A stretch of 64,000 nt of DNA from Cupriavidus gilardii (lineage in GTDB: Bacteria; Pseudomonadota; Gammaproteobacteria; Burkholderiales; Burkholderiaceae), in the NCBI RefSeq assembly GCF_008801915.1, contig NZ_VZOV01000013.1:81570-145569 (forward strand). The letters run 5' to 3'. The notes under the pieces were generated by a model that worked only from the letters and a program-made list of their open reading frames with translations, was not told where the DNA came from and did no database searches. A program made the translations under genes and the position numbers. This document shows positions 44,297-53,086 of the stretch, in pieces; position 1 is the first letter of the stretch, and the number at the start of each line of letters is the position of its first letter.

Positions 44297-46206
44297 AGCG
44301 GACCGATTCGAATTACGCCATGTCCGTCGCTACTTCTCCCGCCACTCCCGCTTCCGCCGCCACCGCGCAGGCGCCGCTGCGCGTCGCGCTGGTCGGCAAC
44401 CCCAATTGCGGCAAGACCGCGCTGTTCAACCGGCTGACCGGCAGCCGCCAGAAGGTGGCCAACTACGCCGGCGTCACGGTCGAGCGCAAGGAAGGGTATT
44501 TCGTCGCGCCGTCCGGCCGGCAGGTGCGCATCCTCGATCTGCCCGGGGCGTACAGCCTGCACGCGACCAGCCTGGATGAAGCCATCACGCGCGACGTCTG
44601 CATGGGCAACCGCCCCGGCGAGGCCGTGCCCGACCTGCTGGTGTCGGTCGTCGACGCCACCAATCTGCGGCTGCACCTGCGCTTCGTGCTGGAGCTGCGC
44701 CGTCTCGGCCTGCCGATGGTGGTGGTGCTCAATATGAGCGACGCGGCCGAACGCCGCGGCATCCGCATCGACCGCGACAAGCTCGCCGCCGCGCTGGGCG
44801 TGCCGGTGGTGCAGACGGTCGCCGTGCGGCGCGGCGGCGCCGCCGCGCTGCTGTCGCTGCTCGATGGCGCGCTGCCGTCGGCCCCGCCGCCTCCGCCGGC
44901 GCCCGCCGACGATTTCGACACCCATGCCGAGGTCAAGCGCCTGCTCGAGGCCGCGGTGACGATGCCGACCGCGTCGGCCAGCCTCGAAGACCGTATCGAC
45001 CGTGTGGTGCTGCATCCGGTGTTCGGCCTGGCGATCCTCGCCGTGCTGCTGTTCCTGATGTTCCAGGCGGTGTTCTCGTGGGCCGAGCCGATCATGGAAG
45101 GCATCGAGGGCGGCGTGGCCTATGCCGGCGAACTGGTCGGCGGCCTGCTGCCCGATGGCCTGCTGCGCAGCCTGATCGTCGACGGCCTGATCGCCGGCCT
45201 GGGCAGCGTGGTGGTGTTCCTGCCGCAGATCCTGATCCTGTTCCTGTTCATCCTGACGCTGGAGGAATCGGGCTATCTGCCGCGCGCGGCGTTCCTGCTC
45301 GACCGGCTGATGATGGGCGCCGGGCTGTCGGGACGGTCGTTCATCCCGCTGCTGTCGAGCTTCGCCTGCGCGATTCCCGGCATCATGGCGACCCGCACGA
45401 TCCAGGACCCGCGCGACCGGCTGACCACGATCCTGGTCGCGCCGCTGATGACCTGCTCGGCGCGGCTGCCGGTCTACGCGCTGCTGATCGGCGCCTTCAT
45501 TCCGGCGGACACCGTGATGGGCCTGTTCAACCTGCAGGGGCTGGTGCTGTTCGCGCTCTATGTGGCCGGCATCGTCAGCGCGCTGGTGGTCGCCTATGCG
45601 CTGAAGTTCTTCCGCCGCGACCGCACCGAGCATCCGCTGCTGATGGAGCTGCCGGCCTACCGCATTCCGAATCCGCGCGATGTGCTGATCGGCCTGTGGG
45701 AACGCGCCCGCATCTTCCTGTCGCGCGTCGGCAAGGTGATCCTGACGCTCACCGTGCTGCTGTGGTTCCTGGCGACCTTCCCGTCGCCGCCCGAAGGCGC
45801 AACGCTGCCGCCGATCGACTACAGCTTCGCCGGCATGATCGGCCATGCGCTGGAGAAGGTGTTCGCGCCGGTCGGCTTCAACTGGCAGATCTGTATCGCG
45901 CTGGTGCCGGGCCTGGCCGCGCGCGAGGTCGCGGTGGGCGCGCTGGCGACCGTCTACGCGCTGTCGGGCAGCGAGGACACCGTGGCCGCGCAGCTCGCGC
46001 CGATGATCGCCGCGCAATGGTCGCTGGCCACCGCGCTGGCGCTGCTGGCGTGGTTCGTGTTCGCGCCGCAGTGCATCTCGACGCTGGCCGTGATCCGCCG
46101 TGAAACGAACTCGTGGAAGGTGATGGCCGCCTCCACGCTCTATCTCGCGGGGCTGGGCTATCTGGCGGCATTCGTCACCTATCGCGTGGCGCTGCTGTTC
46201 AGCTGA
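44293..46206 (+). CDS. feoB: Ferrous iron permease FeoB
   Basis: A 637-residue Fe(II) transporter. The N-terminal G domain has GNPNCGKT (35-42), a G2 region VTVERKEGYF, DLPGAYSLHATSLDE and NMSDAAERRGIRID. A helical GDI region and a polytopic membrane part follow, with gate motifs SFACAIPGIMATRTIQDPRD and APQCISTLAVIRRET. The length is shorter than E. coli FeoB (773 aa), as in many betaproteobacteria. It starts at 44293, overlapping feoA; an ATG at 44320 is an alternative. It is coupled to feoA and followed by a small Cys-rich protein. Confidence 0.95.
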   Translation: MKRTDSNYAMSVATSPATPASAATAQAPLRVALVGNPNCGKTALFNRLTGSRQKVANYAGVTVERKEGYFVAPSGRQVRILDLPGAYSLHATSLDEAITRDVCMGNRPGEAVPDLLVSVVDATNLRLHLRFVLELRRLGLPMVVVLNMSDAAERRGIRIDRDKLAAALGVPVVQTVAVRRGGAAALLSLLDGALPSAPPPPPAPADDFDTHAEVKRLLEAAVTMPTASASLEDRIDRVVLHPVFGLAILAVLLFLMFQAVFSWAEPIMEGIEGGVAYAGELVGGLLPDGLLRSLIVDGLIAGLGSVVVFLPQILILFLFILTLEESGYLPRAAFLLDRLMMGAGLSGRSFIPLLSSFACAIPGIMATRTIQDPRDRLTTILVAPLMTCSARLPVYALLIGAFIPADTVMGLFNLQGLVLFALYVAGIVSALVVAYALKFFRRDRTEHPLLMELPAYRIPNPRDVLIGLWERARIFLSRVGKVILTLTVLLWFLATFPSPPEGATLPPIDYSFAGMIGHALEKVFAPVGFNWQICIALVPGLAAREVAVGALATVYALSGSEDTVAAQLAPMIAAQWSLATALALLAWFVFAPQCISTLAVIRRETNSWKVMAASTLYLAGLGYLAAFVTYRVALLFS

Positions 46207-46223
46207 GGCATTCGGAAGCCATC

Positions 46224-46544
46224 ATGTCGCTCTACCACGTCGTCGAATCCGTGCTGGTGCCGCTGATCGTGCTGGTGTGCGCGCTGTCGGTGGCGGCGCG
46301 CTACATGCCGCGCACGCGCGAGCGCGTCAAGGCGACGCTGGCGGCAAGCCTCGGCGGCGCGCAGGCGCGCGGATGGCGCGCGCGGCTGGTGGCACGGCTG
46401 GCGCCGCAGGCGGTGGCATCGGGTTGCGCCACCGGCTGCGACAGCGGCGGCTGCAACAGCTGCGACAGCAATACGTCCAACGCCGCGCCGGCGGCGACGG
46501 AAAAGCCCATCCGCATCGTGCGCAAGCCGCAGGGCAAGGGCTAG
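46224..46544 (+). CDS. Small Cys-rich membrane protein linked to FeoAB
   Basis: A 106-residue protein with one N-terminal membrane segment (about 7-27, VESVLVPLIVLVCALSVAAR). A basic, amphipathic middle (about 28-60) follows. A Cys cluster near 68-79 reads CATGCDSGGCNSCDS, and the tail is basic. It starts 17 bp after the feoB stop. It is not the winged-helix FeoC of enterics. Position and the Cys cluster recall the FeoB-associated Cys-rich proteins of other phyla, though the sequence is different. A role as FeoC-like accessory, iron ligand or redox partner is inferred from place only. Confidence 0.75.
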   Translation: MSLYHVVESVLVPLIVLVCALSVAARYMPRTRERVKATLAASLGGAQARGWRARLVARLAPQAVASGCATGCDSGGCNSCDSNTSNAAPAATEKPIRIVRKPQGKG

Positions 46545-46578
46545 GCAGCGATCCTGCCTCAGGCACCGCAGTTCGACG

Positions 46579-46604
46579 AAGCCGGCTTTGCCGGCTTTTT
46601 TCTT
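46579..46604 (+). terminator. Intrinsic terminator after the feo operon
   Basis: AAGCCGG and CCGGCTT pair around CTTTG, followed by TTTTCTT. It lies 34 bp after the stop of the Cys-rich gene. Confidence 0.88.
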
Positions 46605-46616
46605 GCCCGGAACCCT

Positions 46617-46685
46617 GTCGTCCCCGCGTATGCGAGGACCCAGTGGCTTTCAAAGACGCTGGGTCCCCGCCTGCGCGGGAACGAC
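46617..46685. repeat. 69-bp dispersed palindromic repeat, copy 2
   Basis: Same length and layout as the copies at 21094 and 47501, with GGACCCAGTGGCTTT and AAGACGCTGGGTCC in the middle. It follows the feo terminator and precedes ompW. Confidence 0.8.
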
Positions 46686-46774
46686 GGCATGGACGTTTGC
46701 TTTAGGTCAAACGGGTCAGAGGCCGGCAACGGCACACTCGGCATGGGGTCTTTCCCAGTCCTGTCGATAACAAC

Positions 46775-47443
46775 ATGAGCCCGATGCAATCTCCTCGTAC
46801 CCGTTTGGCAGCGGTCGCCGTGGCGGCCGCGATGATGGCCTTTTCCCCGCTGCACGCCGGCGCGGCCGATGTCGCCGCCACCTCATCCGGCACCGAACCC
46901 GAAGGTAACTGGATGGTGCGCCTGCGCGGCACCTATCTCGACTTCGAACAGAAGTCCGACCCGATCGGCGGCGCCGGTGCGTCGGACCGGATCGGCGTCA
47001 ACAACAAGTGGATCCCCGAGCTGGATGTCACCTACTTCCTTACGCCGCATCTCGCGGCCGAACTGGTGCTGACCATTCCGCAAAAGCAGGACGTCTATCT
47101 CGACGGCAGCCGGATCGGATCGTTCAAGCATCTGCCGCCGACGCTGCTGCTGCAGTACCACTTCCGGCCGCACGGCACCCTGCGGCCCTATGTCGGCGCG
47201 GGGTTGAACTTCACGCGGATCTGGGGCGCCGATATCGCCGGCAATACGCTGTCGCTGGACCGCTGGAGCATCGCGCCCGCGCTGCAGATCGGCGTGGACT
47301 ACCGGCTGACGCGCAACTGGTTCCTGAACGCGGACATCAAGAAGGTGTGGCTGTCCAGCGATGTGAAGGCGGCCGGCGCCAAGGTGTCGGAAGTCAAGCT
47401 GGACCCGTGGCTGTTCAGCGTTGGCGTCGGCTACCGGTTCTGA
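46775..47443 (+). CDS. ompW: OmpW family outer-membrane protein
   Basis: A 222-residue eight-stranded barrel protein. The signal peptide (to about residue 31, SPLHAGAA) is followed by NWMVRLRGTYLDFEQKSDP, a typical OmpW first strand. Further marks are PELDVTYFLTPHLAAELVLT, LPPTLLLQYHFRP, LRPYVGAGLNFTRIW and RNWFLNADIKKVWLSSDV, and the C-terminus is YRF with the Phe needed for Bam-dependent insertion. It probably forms a narrow hydrophobic channel. It is flanked on both sides by the dispersed 69-bp repeat. Confidence 0.93.
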   Translation: MSPMQSPRTRLAAVAVAAAMMAFSPLHAGAADVAATSSGTEPEGNWMVRLRGTYLDFEQKSDPIGGAGASDRIGVNNKWIPELDVTYFLTPHLAAELVLTIPQKQDVYLDGSRIGSFKHLPPTLLLQYHFRPHGTLRPYVGAGLNFTRIWGADIAGNTLSLDRWSIAPALQIGVDYRLTRNWFLNADIKKVWLSSDVKAAGAKVSEVKLDPWLFSVGVGYRF

Positions 47444-47500
47444 ACGGCCGGGCTGGGCCACGCAGAAATGGGTACGCTGACGCCACCGAACCCTTCAACC

Positions 47501-47569
47501 GTCGTCCTGGCGCGGGCGAGGACCCAGTGGCTTCGAAAGACGCTGGGTCCCCGCCTTTGCGGGAACGAC
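47501..47569. repeat. 69-bp dispersed palindromic repeat, copy 3
   Basis: GTCGTCC...GGGAACGAC, with the same inner GACCCAGTGGCTT and AAGACGCTGGGTC as copy 2. It lies between the convergent ompW and lipoprotein genes, where it may act as a two-way terminator. A separate short repeat variant (47461-47478) lies just left of it. Confidence 0.8.
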
Positions 47570-47573
47570 GTGT

Positions 47574-48983
47574 TCAGATCGCACTGCCGTTGATCGTCAA
47601 CGACAATCGCTGCCCGCTCTGCCTGACGGTGCAGCTTGCTGTCAGCGAGAAGTCGCCCGGCGTCAACGGCGTCACGCCGACCTGGCCCGGATGCGTGGCC
47701 GGGGTCACGGCGATATTGCCGGACTGTTGCCAGTCCCACGCTTCGCACGCGAGGAAGGTCAGCGCGTTGCCGCGATGCCTGACGGTCGCGGTGACCGGAA
47801 TCGGCAGCGGTGGCATCGTCGCGATACGCAGCGGCTGCGGGCCGTCGTAGACCAGCGCCCAGGTCGGCTGCTCCGTCACGGTCAGGCCGGCACTCGGCGT
47901 GGCGTCCAGTGCCTTGCTGGTGGCCGTGATCTTCAACAGGCTCTGCAGCGGATCGGCGCCATTGGGACGGCTGGTGTCCAGCGTGAAGCCGCGCCCGCTC
48001 GCAGTGGACTGCGCATTGGATTGGACCGACAGCGACGGCGAGGTACTCGTGTACGACCATTGGCCGTCGAACTGCGCGGTCGCATCAAGACCGTCGCTAC
48101 GCATCACCCGCGCCGACAGCGTGGCCGGATAGCCGTTCAGGATCGAGATCGCGTCGATCGGGGCGCCGTTGCGCAGCAGCTCCAGCGTGTAGGCGTAGCT
48201 GCCGTTCTTCAGCACGACGACGGCGATCCGCGCGGCCAGCGCGACGCCGTTGGGCGCCGTGACGCCGACCGTGACCGTGCCCTCCACCGTGCCGGTGGTC
48301 GACGGATTCACGCCGTGCAGCGTCGCGCGCTCGCGATCCGCACCGAGCTGTATGCCGGCGGCCGAGCTGGCCCAGGCCCAGTCATGCACCGCGCCCGACA
48401 CATCGATCCCGTCGCCATCGAGCAGCGTGGCGCGGATCTGCCGGGTTTCTCCGTTAGCCAGCGTCAGCAGCGGATGCGACACCGCGAGGCTGTAGTCATT
48501 GCTCGCGGCGACCGTGATCGTGGCGGTCTGTACCGGCAGCGCGATCGCCTTGCCGTCGGCACCATGGATGGTCGCGGCGACCTGCACGTTGACGGTACCC
48601 GCCGCGATGCCGGTCACGACCGCGGCGCCGGCGACGTTAGCGCTCGGCGTCACCGTTGCGACCGCGGGATCGGACGAGGTCCACGCGTAGCTGCCCTGGG
48701 CGGTGACGTCCCTGCCGTTGCTGTCGACGACGACGGCCGCAAGGGTCAGCGTGCGGCCCACGCCGACCTGTCCCGCCGATTGTCCGAGTGTCACGGTATA
48801 GCTGACCGTCGTCGGCGATCCGTTGGAGCCGGGACCTGACGAGCTGCCGGAGCCCGAGCCTGAACTCGGATTCGCCCCCGCACCATCGCCGCCCCCGCCT
48901 CCACCGCACGCGGCCAATACCATTGCCGTCAGCACCGCCGCGACCCAGGCGAGCGGCTTCGATCCCGTTCCCGTTCCGATCAT
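47574..48983 (-). CDS. Ig-like domain lipoprotein
   Basis: A 469-residue predicted lipoprotein. The signal peptide ends in a lipobox, LAAC-G (Cys26), followed by a Gly-run and a Ser/Gly linker (about 27-56). One bacterial Ig-like (BIg2-type) domain follows at about 58-150: LTLAAVVVDSNGRDVTA, Y-A-W-T-S-S-D-P-A-V-A-T-V, VVTGIAAGTVNVQVAA. At least two further beta-rich repeats of similar style come after it. It should be anchored to the outer membrane and may act in adhesion or surface structure. There is no catalytic motif. The gene is alone and convergent with ompW. Confidence 0.8.
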   Translation of the reverse strand: MIGTGTGSKPLAWVAAVLTAMVLAACGGGGGGDGAGANPSSGSGSGSSSGPGSNGSPTTVSYTVTLGQSAGQVGVGRTLTLAAVVVDSNGRDVTAQGSYAWTSSDPAVATVTPSANVAGAAVVTGIAAGTVNVQVAATIHGADGKAIALPVQTATITVAASNDYSLAVSHPLLTLANGETRQIRATLLDGDGIDVSGAVHDWAWASSAAGIQLGADRERATLHGVNPSTTGTVEGTVTVGVTAPNGVALAARIAVVVLKNGSYAYTLELLRNGAPIDAISILNGYPATLSARVMRSDGLDATAQFDGQWSYTSTSPSLSVQSNAQSTASGRGFTLDTSRPNGADPLQSLLKITATSKALDATPSAGLTVTEQPTWALVYDGPQPLRIATMPPLPIPVTATVRHRGNALTFLACEAWDWQQSGNIAVTPATHPGQVGVTPLTPGDFSLTASCTVRQSGQRLSLTINGSAI

Positions 48984-49653
48984 GATGTCTCCCCGTTGGC
49001 TGGGACAATGTCCCCCTTCAGGCTAGGCGCGACGCAACTCACGCTGTACCGGCCAGGCGGTGGACCACCGCCGCGGTTTGCGTGTGGCAGCACGCGTTCA
49101 GGTACGAGCCCGGTTTGGCGATCTCATCCGTTTGGCCGAGGCCACCGCTTGGCGGCGCACGGCGAAAGCGCGGCGGCTTGCTTGACGAGTCGACGCTCGA
49201 TGCACTACGCTTTGTCGCTGCTGCACCGTCGTTTTCACACTGTCTCACACTGTCGACTCTCGACACCTTCACACCAGCCAGCACGATGTCCGTTGCGCCG
49301 ACCGTCCACCGCCAAGCCGCCGATGCCCTGTGCATCGCCGCGTCGGCGCGCGCGCGTCGTGCGGTCGCCATCGATGGCCTCGGCTCGGTCTCCGCGCCCA
49401 CGTGCGCGCTCGTCTTCGCCTCCTCGCTACAACTAGACCTACCGATCGGTTGCCGGGCCTAGCGCCCCGTGGCAGTTCGGCAGCCTGTCGCCACCATTTC
49501 ATTCGCATTGGCACGCCGTGATCGGCTTCGATTGCGGTGCTGATCGGCATTCGGCCGTTCGATCGTCCGATCGTCCGATCGTTCGACCGTTCGCCCGCCA
49601 TGCGGCCCGCTTTCCCTTCACTATCGCGATTCCCTCGCGAGGAGGACCCGTTC
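48984..49653. other. 670-bp non-coding gap upstream of leuA
   Basis: The gap lies between the divergent lipoprotein and leuA genes. Open frames exist on both strands but none has a start, codon pattern or motif I trust. An 8-bp tandem array of CGTTCGAT/CGTCCGAT-like units occupies 49556-49592. GAGGAGG at 49637-49643 is the leuA ribosome site. I see no Leu-codon-rich leader peptide. Confidence 0.5.
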
Positions 49654-51339
49654 ATGCTGCAAGACCCCGCCGTCAAATACCGTCCCGCCGCCACCGTCGA
49701 GCTGCCGGATCGCACCTGGCCCAACCAGCGCATCGCGCGTGCGCCAGTCTGGATGAGCACCGATCTGCGCGACGGCAACCAGGCGCTGATCGAGCCGATG
49801 AGCGTGGCGAGCAAGCTGCGCTTTTTCGAACAACTGGTGAAGATCGGCCTCAAGCAGATCGAGGTCGCGTTTCCGTCGGCATCGCAGACCGATTTCGACT
49901 TCGTGCGGATGCTGATCGAGCAGAACCGCATTCCCGACGACGTGACCATCGTCGTGCTGACGCAAGCCCGCGACGACCTGATCCGCCGCACCATCGAATC
50001 GCTGCGCGGCGCGCCGCGCGCGGTCGTGCATCTGTACAACCCGATCGCACCGGCGTTTCGCCGCATCGTGTTCGGCGCGAGCCGCGACGAGGTCAAGCAG
50101 ATCGCACTGGCCGGCACGCGGCTGATTCGCGAACTGACCGACGCGATCCCCGGCACCGCCTGGACCTATGAGTATTCGCCCGAGACCTTCAGCATGACCG
50201 AGCTCGACTTCGCGCTCGAAGTCAGCGACGCGGTCGCCGATATCTGGCAACCGAGCGCAGCGCGGCCGATGATCCTGAACCTGCCGAGCACCGTGGAATG
50301 CAGCACGCCCAATGTGTTCGCCGACCAGATCGAATGGATGCATCGCCATCTGGCACGCCGCGCCGACATCGTGCTGTCGGTCCATCCGCACAACGATCGC
50401 GGCACGGCGGTGGCGGCGGCCGAACTGGCCGTGATGGCCGGCGCCGATCGCGTCGAGGGCTGCCTGTTCGGCAACGGCGAGCGCACCGGCAACGTGGACC
50501 TGGTGACGCTGGCGTTGAACCTGTACACACAGGGCGTCGATCCGCAGCTGGACTTCTCCGATATCGACGAGGTGCGCCAGTGCGTCGAGCATTGCAATCA
50601 GCTGCCGGTGCATCCGCGCCATCCCTATGCCGGCGATCTGGTGTTCACGGCGTTCTCGGGCTCGCACCAGGATGCGATCCGCAAGGGCTTCGCGCAGCAG
50701 AAGCCGGACGCGATCTGGGAGGTGCCGTATCTGCCGATCGATCCCGCGGACCTGGGACGCAGCTACGACGCGGTGATCCGCGTCAACAGCCAGTCCGGCA
50801 AGGGCGGCATGGCCTATCTGCTCGAACAGGTGCACGGGCTGTATCTGCCGCGGCGGCTGCAGATCGAATTCAGCCGCGCGGTGCAGCGCATGACCGACGA
50901 GACCGGCGCCGAGGCCAGCGCGGACGATCTGTACGCGCTGTTCCGCCGCGAATATCTGGAGATCGATGCGCCGATACGCTACGTGTCGCACCGGATGATG
51001 TCGGGCGCGGACGATCAGGTCGAGATCGAGGCCACGCTGGTACAGGATGGCGCCACGCGCGTGGTGCGCGGCAAGGGCAACGGCCCGATCGACGCCTTCG
51101 TGCGGGCACTGGGCATGCCGGTACGCGTGATGGACTACCACGAGCACGCGCAATCGTCCGGCGCCGATGCGCGCGCGGCCTGTTATGTCGAGGTACGGGT
51201 AGGAGAATCGGCGACCGGCTTCGGCGCGGGGATCGATGCGAACCTGGTGACGGCGTCGCTGAAGGCGGTGGTGTCCGGGGTCAATCGGCATTTGCGGGCG
51301 GAGGCGACGCAGCGCGCTACGCAACAGCAAGCGGCCTAG
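49654..51339 (+). CDS. leuA: 2-isopropylmalate synthase
   Basis: A 561-residue enzyme of the longer LeuA form found in actinobacteria, yeast and some proteobacteria. It condenses acetyl-CoA with 2-oxoisovalerate, the first step of leucine synthesis. The HMGL-like TIM barrel has [17 protein letters not shown] (catalytic Arg and metal Asp), [20 protein letters not shown] (metal His pair) and [20 protein letters not shown]. The C-terminal LeuA regulatory domain, which binds leucine, begins near residue 430 ([20 protein letters not shown]). GAGGAGG precedes the ATG at 49654. Confidence 0.95.
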   Translation: MLQDPAVKYRPAATVELPDRTWPNQRIARAPVWMSTDLRDGNQALIEPMSVASKLRFFEQLVKIGLKQIEVAFPSASQTDFDFVRMLIEQNRIPDDVTIVVLTQARDDLIRRTIESLRGAPRAVVHLYNPIAPAFRRIVFGASRDEVKQIALAGTRLIRELTDAIPGTAWTYEYSPETFSMTELDFALEVSDAVADIWQPSAARPMILNLPSTVECSTPNVFADQIEWMHRHLARRADIVLSVHPHNDRGTAVAAAELAVMAGADRVEGCLFGNGERTGNVDLVTLALNLYTQGVDPQLDFSDIDEVRQCVEHCNQLPVHPRHPYAGDLVFTAFSGSHQDAIRKGFAQQKPDAIWEVPYLPIDPADLGRSYDAVIRVNSQSGKGGMAYLLEQVHGLYLPRRLQIEFSRAVQRMTDETGAEASADDLYALFRREYLEIDAPIRYVSHRMMSGADDQVEIEATLVQDGATRVVRGKGNGPIDAFVRALGMPVRVMDYHEHAQSSGADARAACYVEVRVGESATGFGAGIDANLVTASLKAVVSGVNRHLRAEATQRATQQQAA

Positions 51340-51349
51340 GCCGTTGCTG

Positions 51350-51373
51350 CCCTGTCCCGCTCGCGGGACAGGG
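51350..51373. terminator. Hairpin after leuA
   Basis: CCCTGTCCCGC and GCGGGACAGGG form a near-perfect stem 11 bp after the leuA stop. A second hairpin, CCCTCTCCCGC with GCGGGAGAGGG, lies at 51446-51469. Neither has a T-run, so termination is only possible. leuA and amn converge here. Confidence 0.5.
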
Positions 51374-51500
51374 TCGGGGAATGGCAAAGCCTGTCGCGCT
51401 GGCGATAGCGCTTGAGGCTTGCTGGCGCCCTTCCCTCTGCCCTACCCCTCTCCCGCAGGCGGGAGAGGGAACACCATTGGGGTACCGCGGCCGTCCCGGA

Positions 51501-52979
51501 TCAGCGGAACGCCGGCTCGTCGAAGCTGCGCAGCTTGCGCGAGTGCAGCGCCTCGACGCCGTTCTCGCGCAGGATGCGGATGGCTTCGAGGCCGATCGTC
51601 ATATGCTGGCTGACCCGCTGGCGATAGAAGGCGTTGGCCATGCCGCGCAGCTTCAATTCGCCATGCAGCGGCTTGTCGGAGACGCACAGCAGCGTGCCGT
51701 AGGGCACGCGCAGCCGAAAACCGTTGGCCGCTACCGTCGCGCTCTCCATGTCGATCGCGATCGCGCGCGACTGGTTGAAGCGCGCGTACAGCGTCTTCGA
51801 CTTCAGCTCCCAGTTGCGGTCGTCGGTCGAGACCACGGTGCCGGTGCGCATCCGCGTCTTCATCTCGTTGCCGGACAGCCCGGTCACGCGCGCCACCGCT
51901 TCCTGCAGCGCGACCTGGATCTCGGCGATCGGCGGCACCGGTACCCACGGTGGCAGGTCCTGGTCCAGCACGTGGTCGTCGCGCACATAGGCGTGCGCGA
52001 GCACGTAGTCGCCAAGCTGCTGCGAGCGGCGCAGGCCGCCGCAATGCCCCACCATCAGCCAGCAATGCGGGCGCAGCACCGCCAGATGGTCGGTCATCGT
52101 CTTCGCGTTGGACGGGCCGACGCCGATATTGACCAGCGTGACACCGAGCCGGTCCTCGCGCACCAGGTGATAGGCCGGCATCTGCGGCAGCGCGCGCGGA
52201 TACAGGGCGAGATCCGGCTCGGCCTCGCCATGGTTCTGCACGATGTCGCCCGGCTCGACGAAGCGGACGTACTCGTCGCCATCGGCGCCGCTCATCAGCG
52301 AGCGGCCCAGCGCGACGAATTCGTCGACATAGCGCTGGTAGTTGGTGAACAGCACGAAGCGCTGGAAGTGCTGCGGCGCCGTGCCGGTGTAGTGGTACAG
52401 CCGCTGCAGCGCCAGATCGACGCGCTCGGCAGGAAACAGCGACAGCGGCCAGGCCTCGCCGGGCACCGGCTCGTAGGTGCCATTCGCAATCCCGTCGTCG
52501 ATGCGGCTGAGCTCGGGCAATACGAACGAGGCCTCGAGCTCGCGCGCCTGCGTGTAGCTGATGTCGGTGGTCGACGCCTCGATCACGAAGGGCAGCGGAA
52601 TCGGCCGCCGGCTGGTGCCCACCACCACCGGCACGCGGTGATAGCGCATCAGCCGTTCGATCTGGTCGCGGTAGTAGTCGGCAAACAGATCGGGGCGTGT
52701 CACGGTGGTGCCATAAACGCCCGGGTACGCCACGGTGCCCCACGACGGCCGGCTGTCGGTCACCATCGTTTCGATATTGACCGAGATGCCCAGATAGGGA
52801 TAACAGGCATGCGCCGCCGAAGGCAGCGGCTCGCCGCGGGCGAAGGCATCGAAACGCGCGCGCACTGCGCCGACCGCGTTGTCGTAGATTTCGCCGATGC
52901 GCGCCAGCGCGGCTTCTGGGTCGGTGAACTCGGCCAACTGGTCGGCCGGATGGGCGGAAGAGAAGATCGAGGCTTGCAT
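51501..52979 (-). CDS. amn: AMP nucleosidase
   Basis: A 492-residue enzyme that splits AMP into adenine and ribose 5-phosphate. The N-terminal regulatory domain includes CYPYLGISVNIETMVTDSRP and WGTVAYPGVYGTTVTRPDLF. The C-terminal nucleoside-phosphorylase-like domain has LVNIGVGPSNAKTMTDHLAV, MVGHCGGLRRSQQLGDYVLA, RTGTVVSTDDRNWE and AIDMESATVAANGFR, with the Asp/Glu of M-E-S typical of this fold. The start is placed at 52979 (MQASIFSSAHPADQ); an ATG at 52991 is possible. It helps balance the adenylate pool. Confidence 0.94.
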   Translation of the reverse strand: MQASIFSSAHPADQLAEFTDPEAALARIGEIYDNAVGAVRARFDAFARGEPLPSAAHACYPYLGISVNIETMVTDSRPSWGTVAYPGVYGTTVTRPDLFADYYRDQIERLMRYHRVPVVVGTSRRPIPLPFVIEASTTDISYTQARELEASFVLPELSRIDDGIANGTYEPVPGEAWPLSLFPAERVDLALQRLYHYTGTAPQHFQRFVLFTNYQRYVDEFVALGRSLMSGADGDEYVRFVEPGDIVQNHGEAEPDLALYPRALPQMPAYHLVREDRLGVTLVNIGVGPSNAKTMTDHLAVLRPHCWLMVGHCGGLRRSQQLGDYVLAHAYVRDDHVLDQDLPPWVPVPPIAEIQVALQEAVARVTGLSGNEMKTRMRTGTVVSTDDRNWELKSKTLYARFNQSRAIAIDMESATVAANGFRLRVPYGTLLCVSDKPLHGELKLRGMANAFYRQRVSQHMTIGLEAIRILRENGVEALHSRKLRSFDEPAFR

Positions 52980-53051
52980 GGCGACGATCATACTCCCGCG
53001 CGCATGCGCCCGGCACATGACCGTGCTGGCAACTCGGCAAACCGTCGCGAT

Positions 53052-53077
53052 GTCGCTCCCGCGAAGGCGGGAACGAC
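53052..53077. repeat. Short solo variant of the dispersed palindrome
   Basis: GTCGCTCCCGCGAAGGCGGGAACGAC is one hairpin with the end sequences of the 69-bp element. It lies just past the stop of the Bug gene at 53087. Confidence 0.6.
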
Positions 53078-53086
53078 TGGCCCCGC

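Noticed and set aside
49082..49462. A possible leader peptide or small gene upstream of leuA
   Set aside because: No run of Leu codons, no good ribosome site and irregular codon use; the region is left as non-coding.
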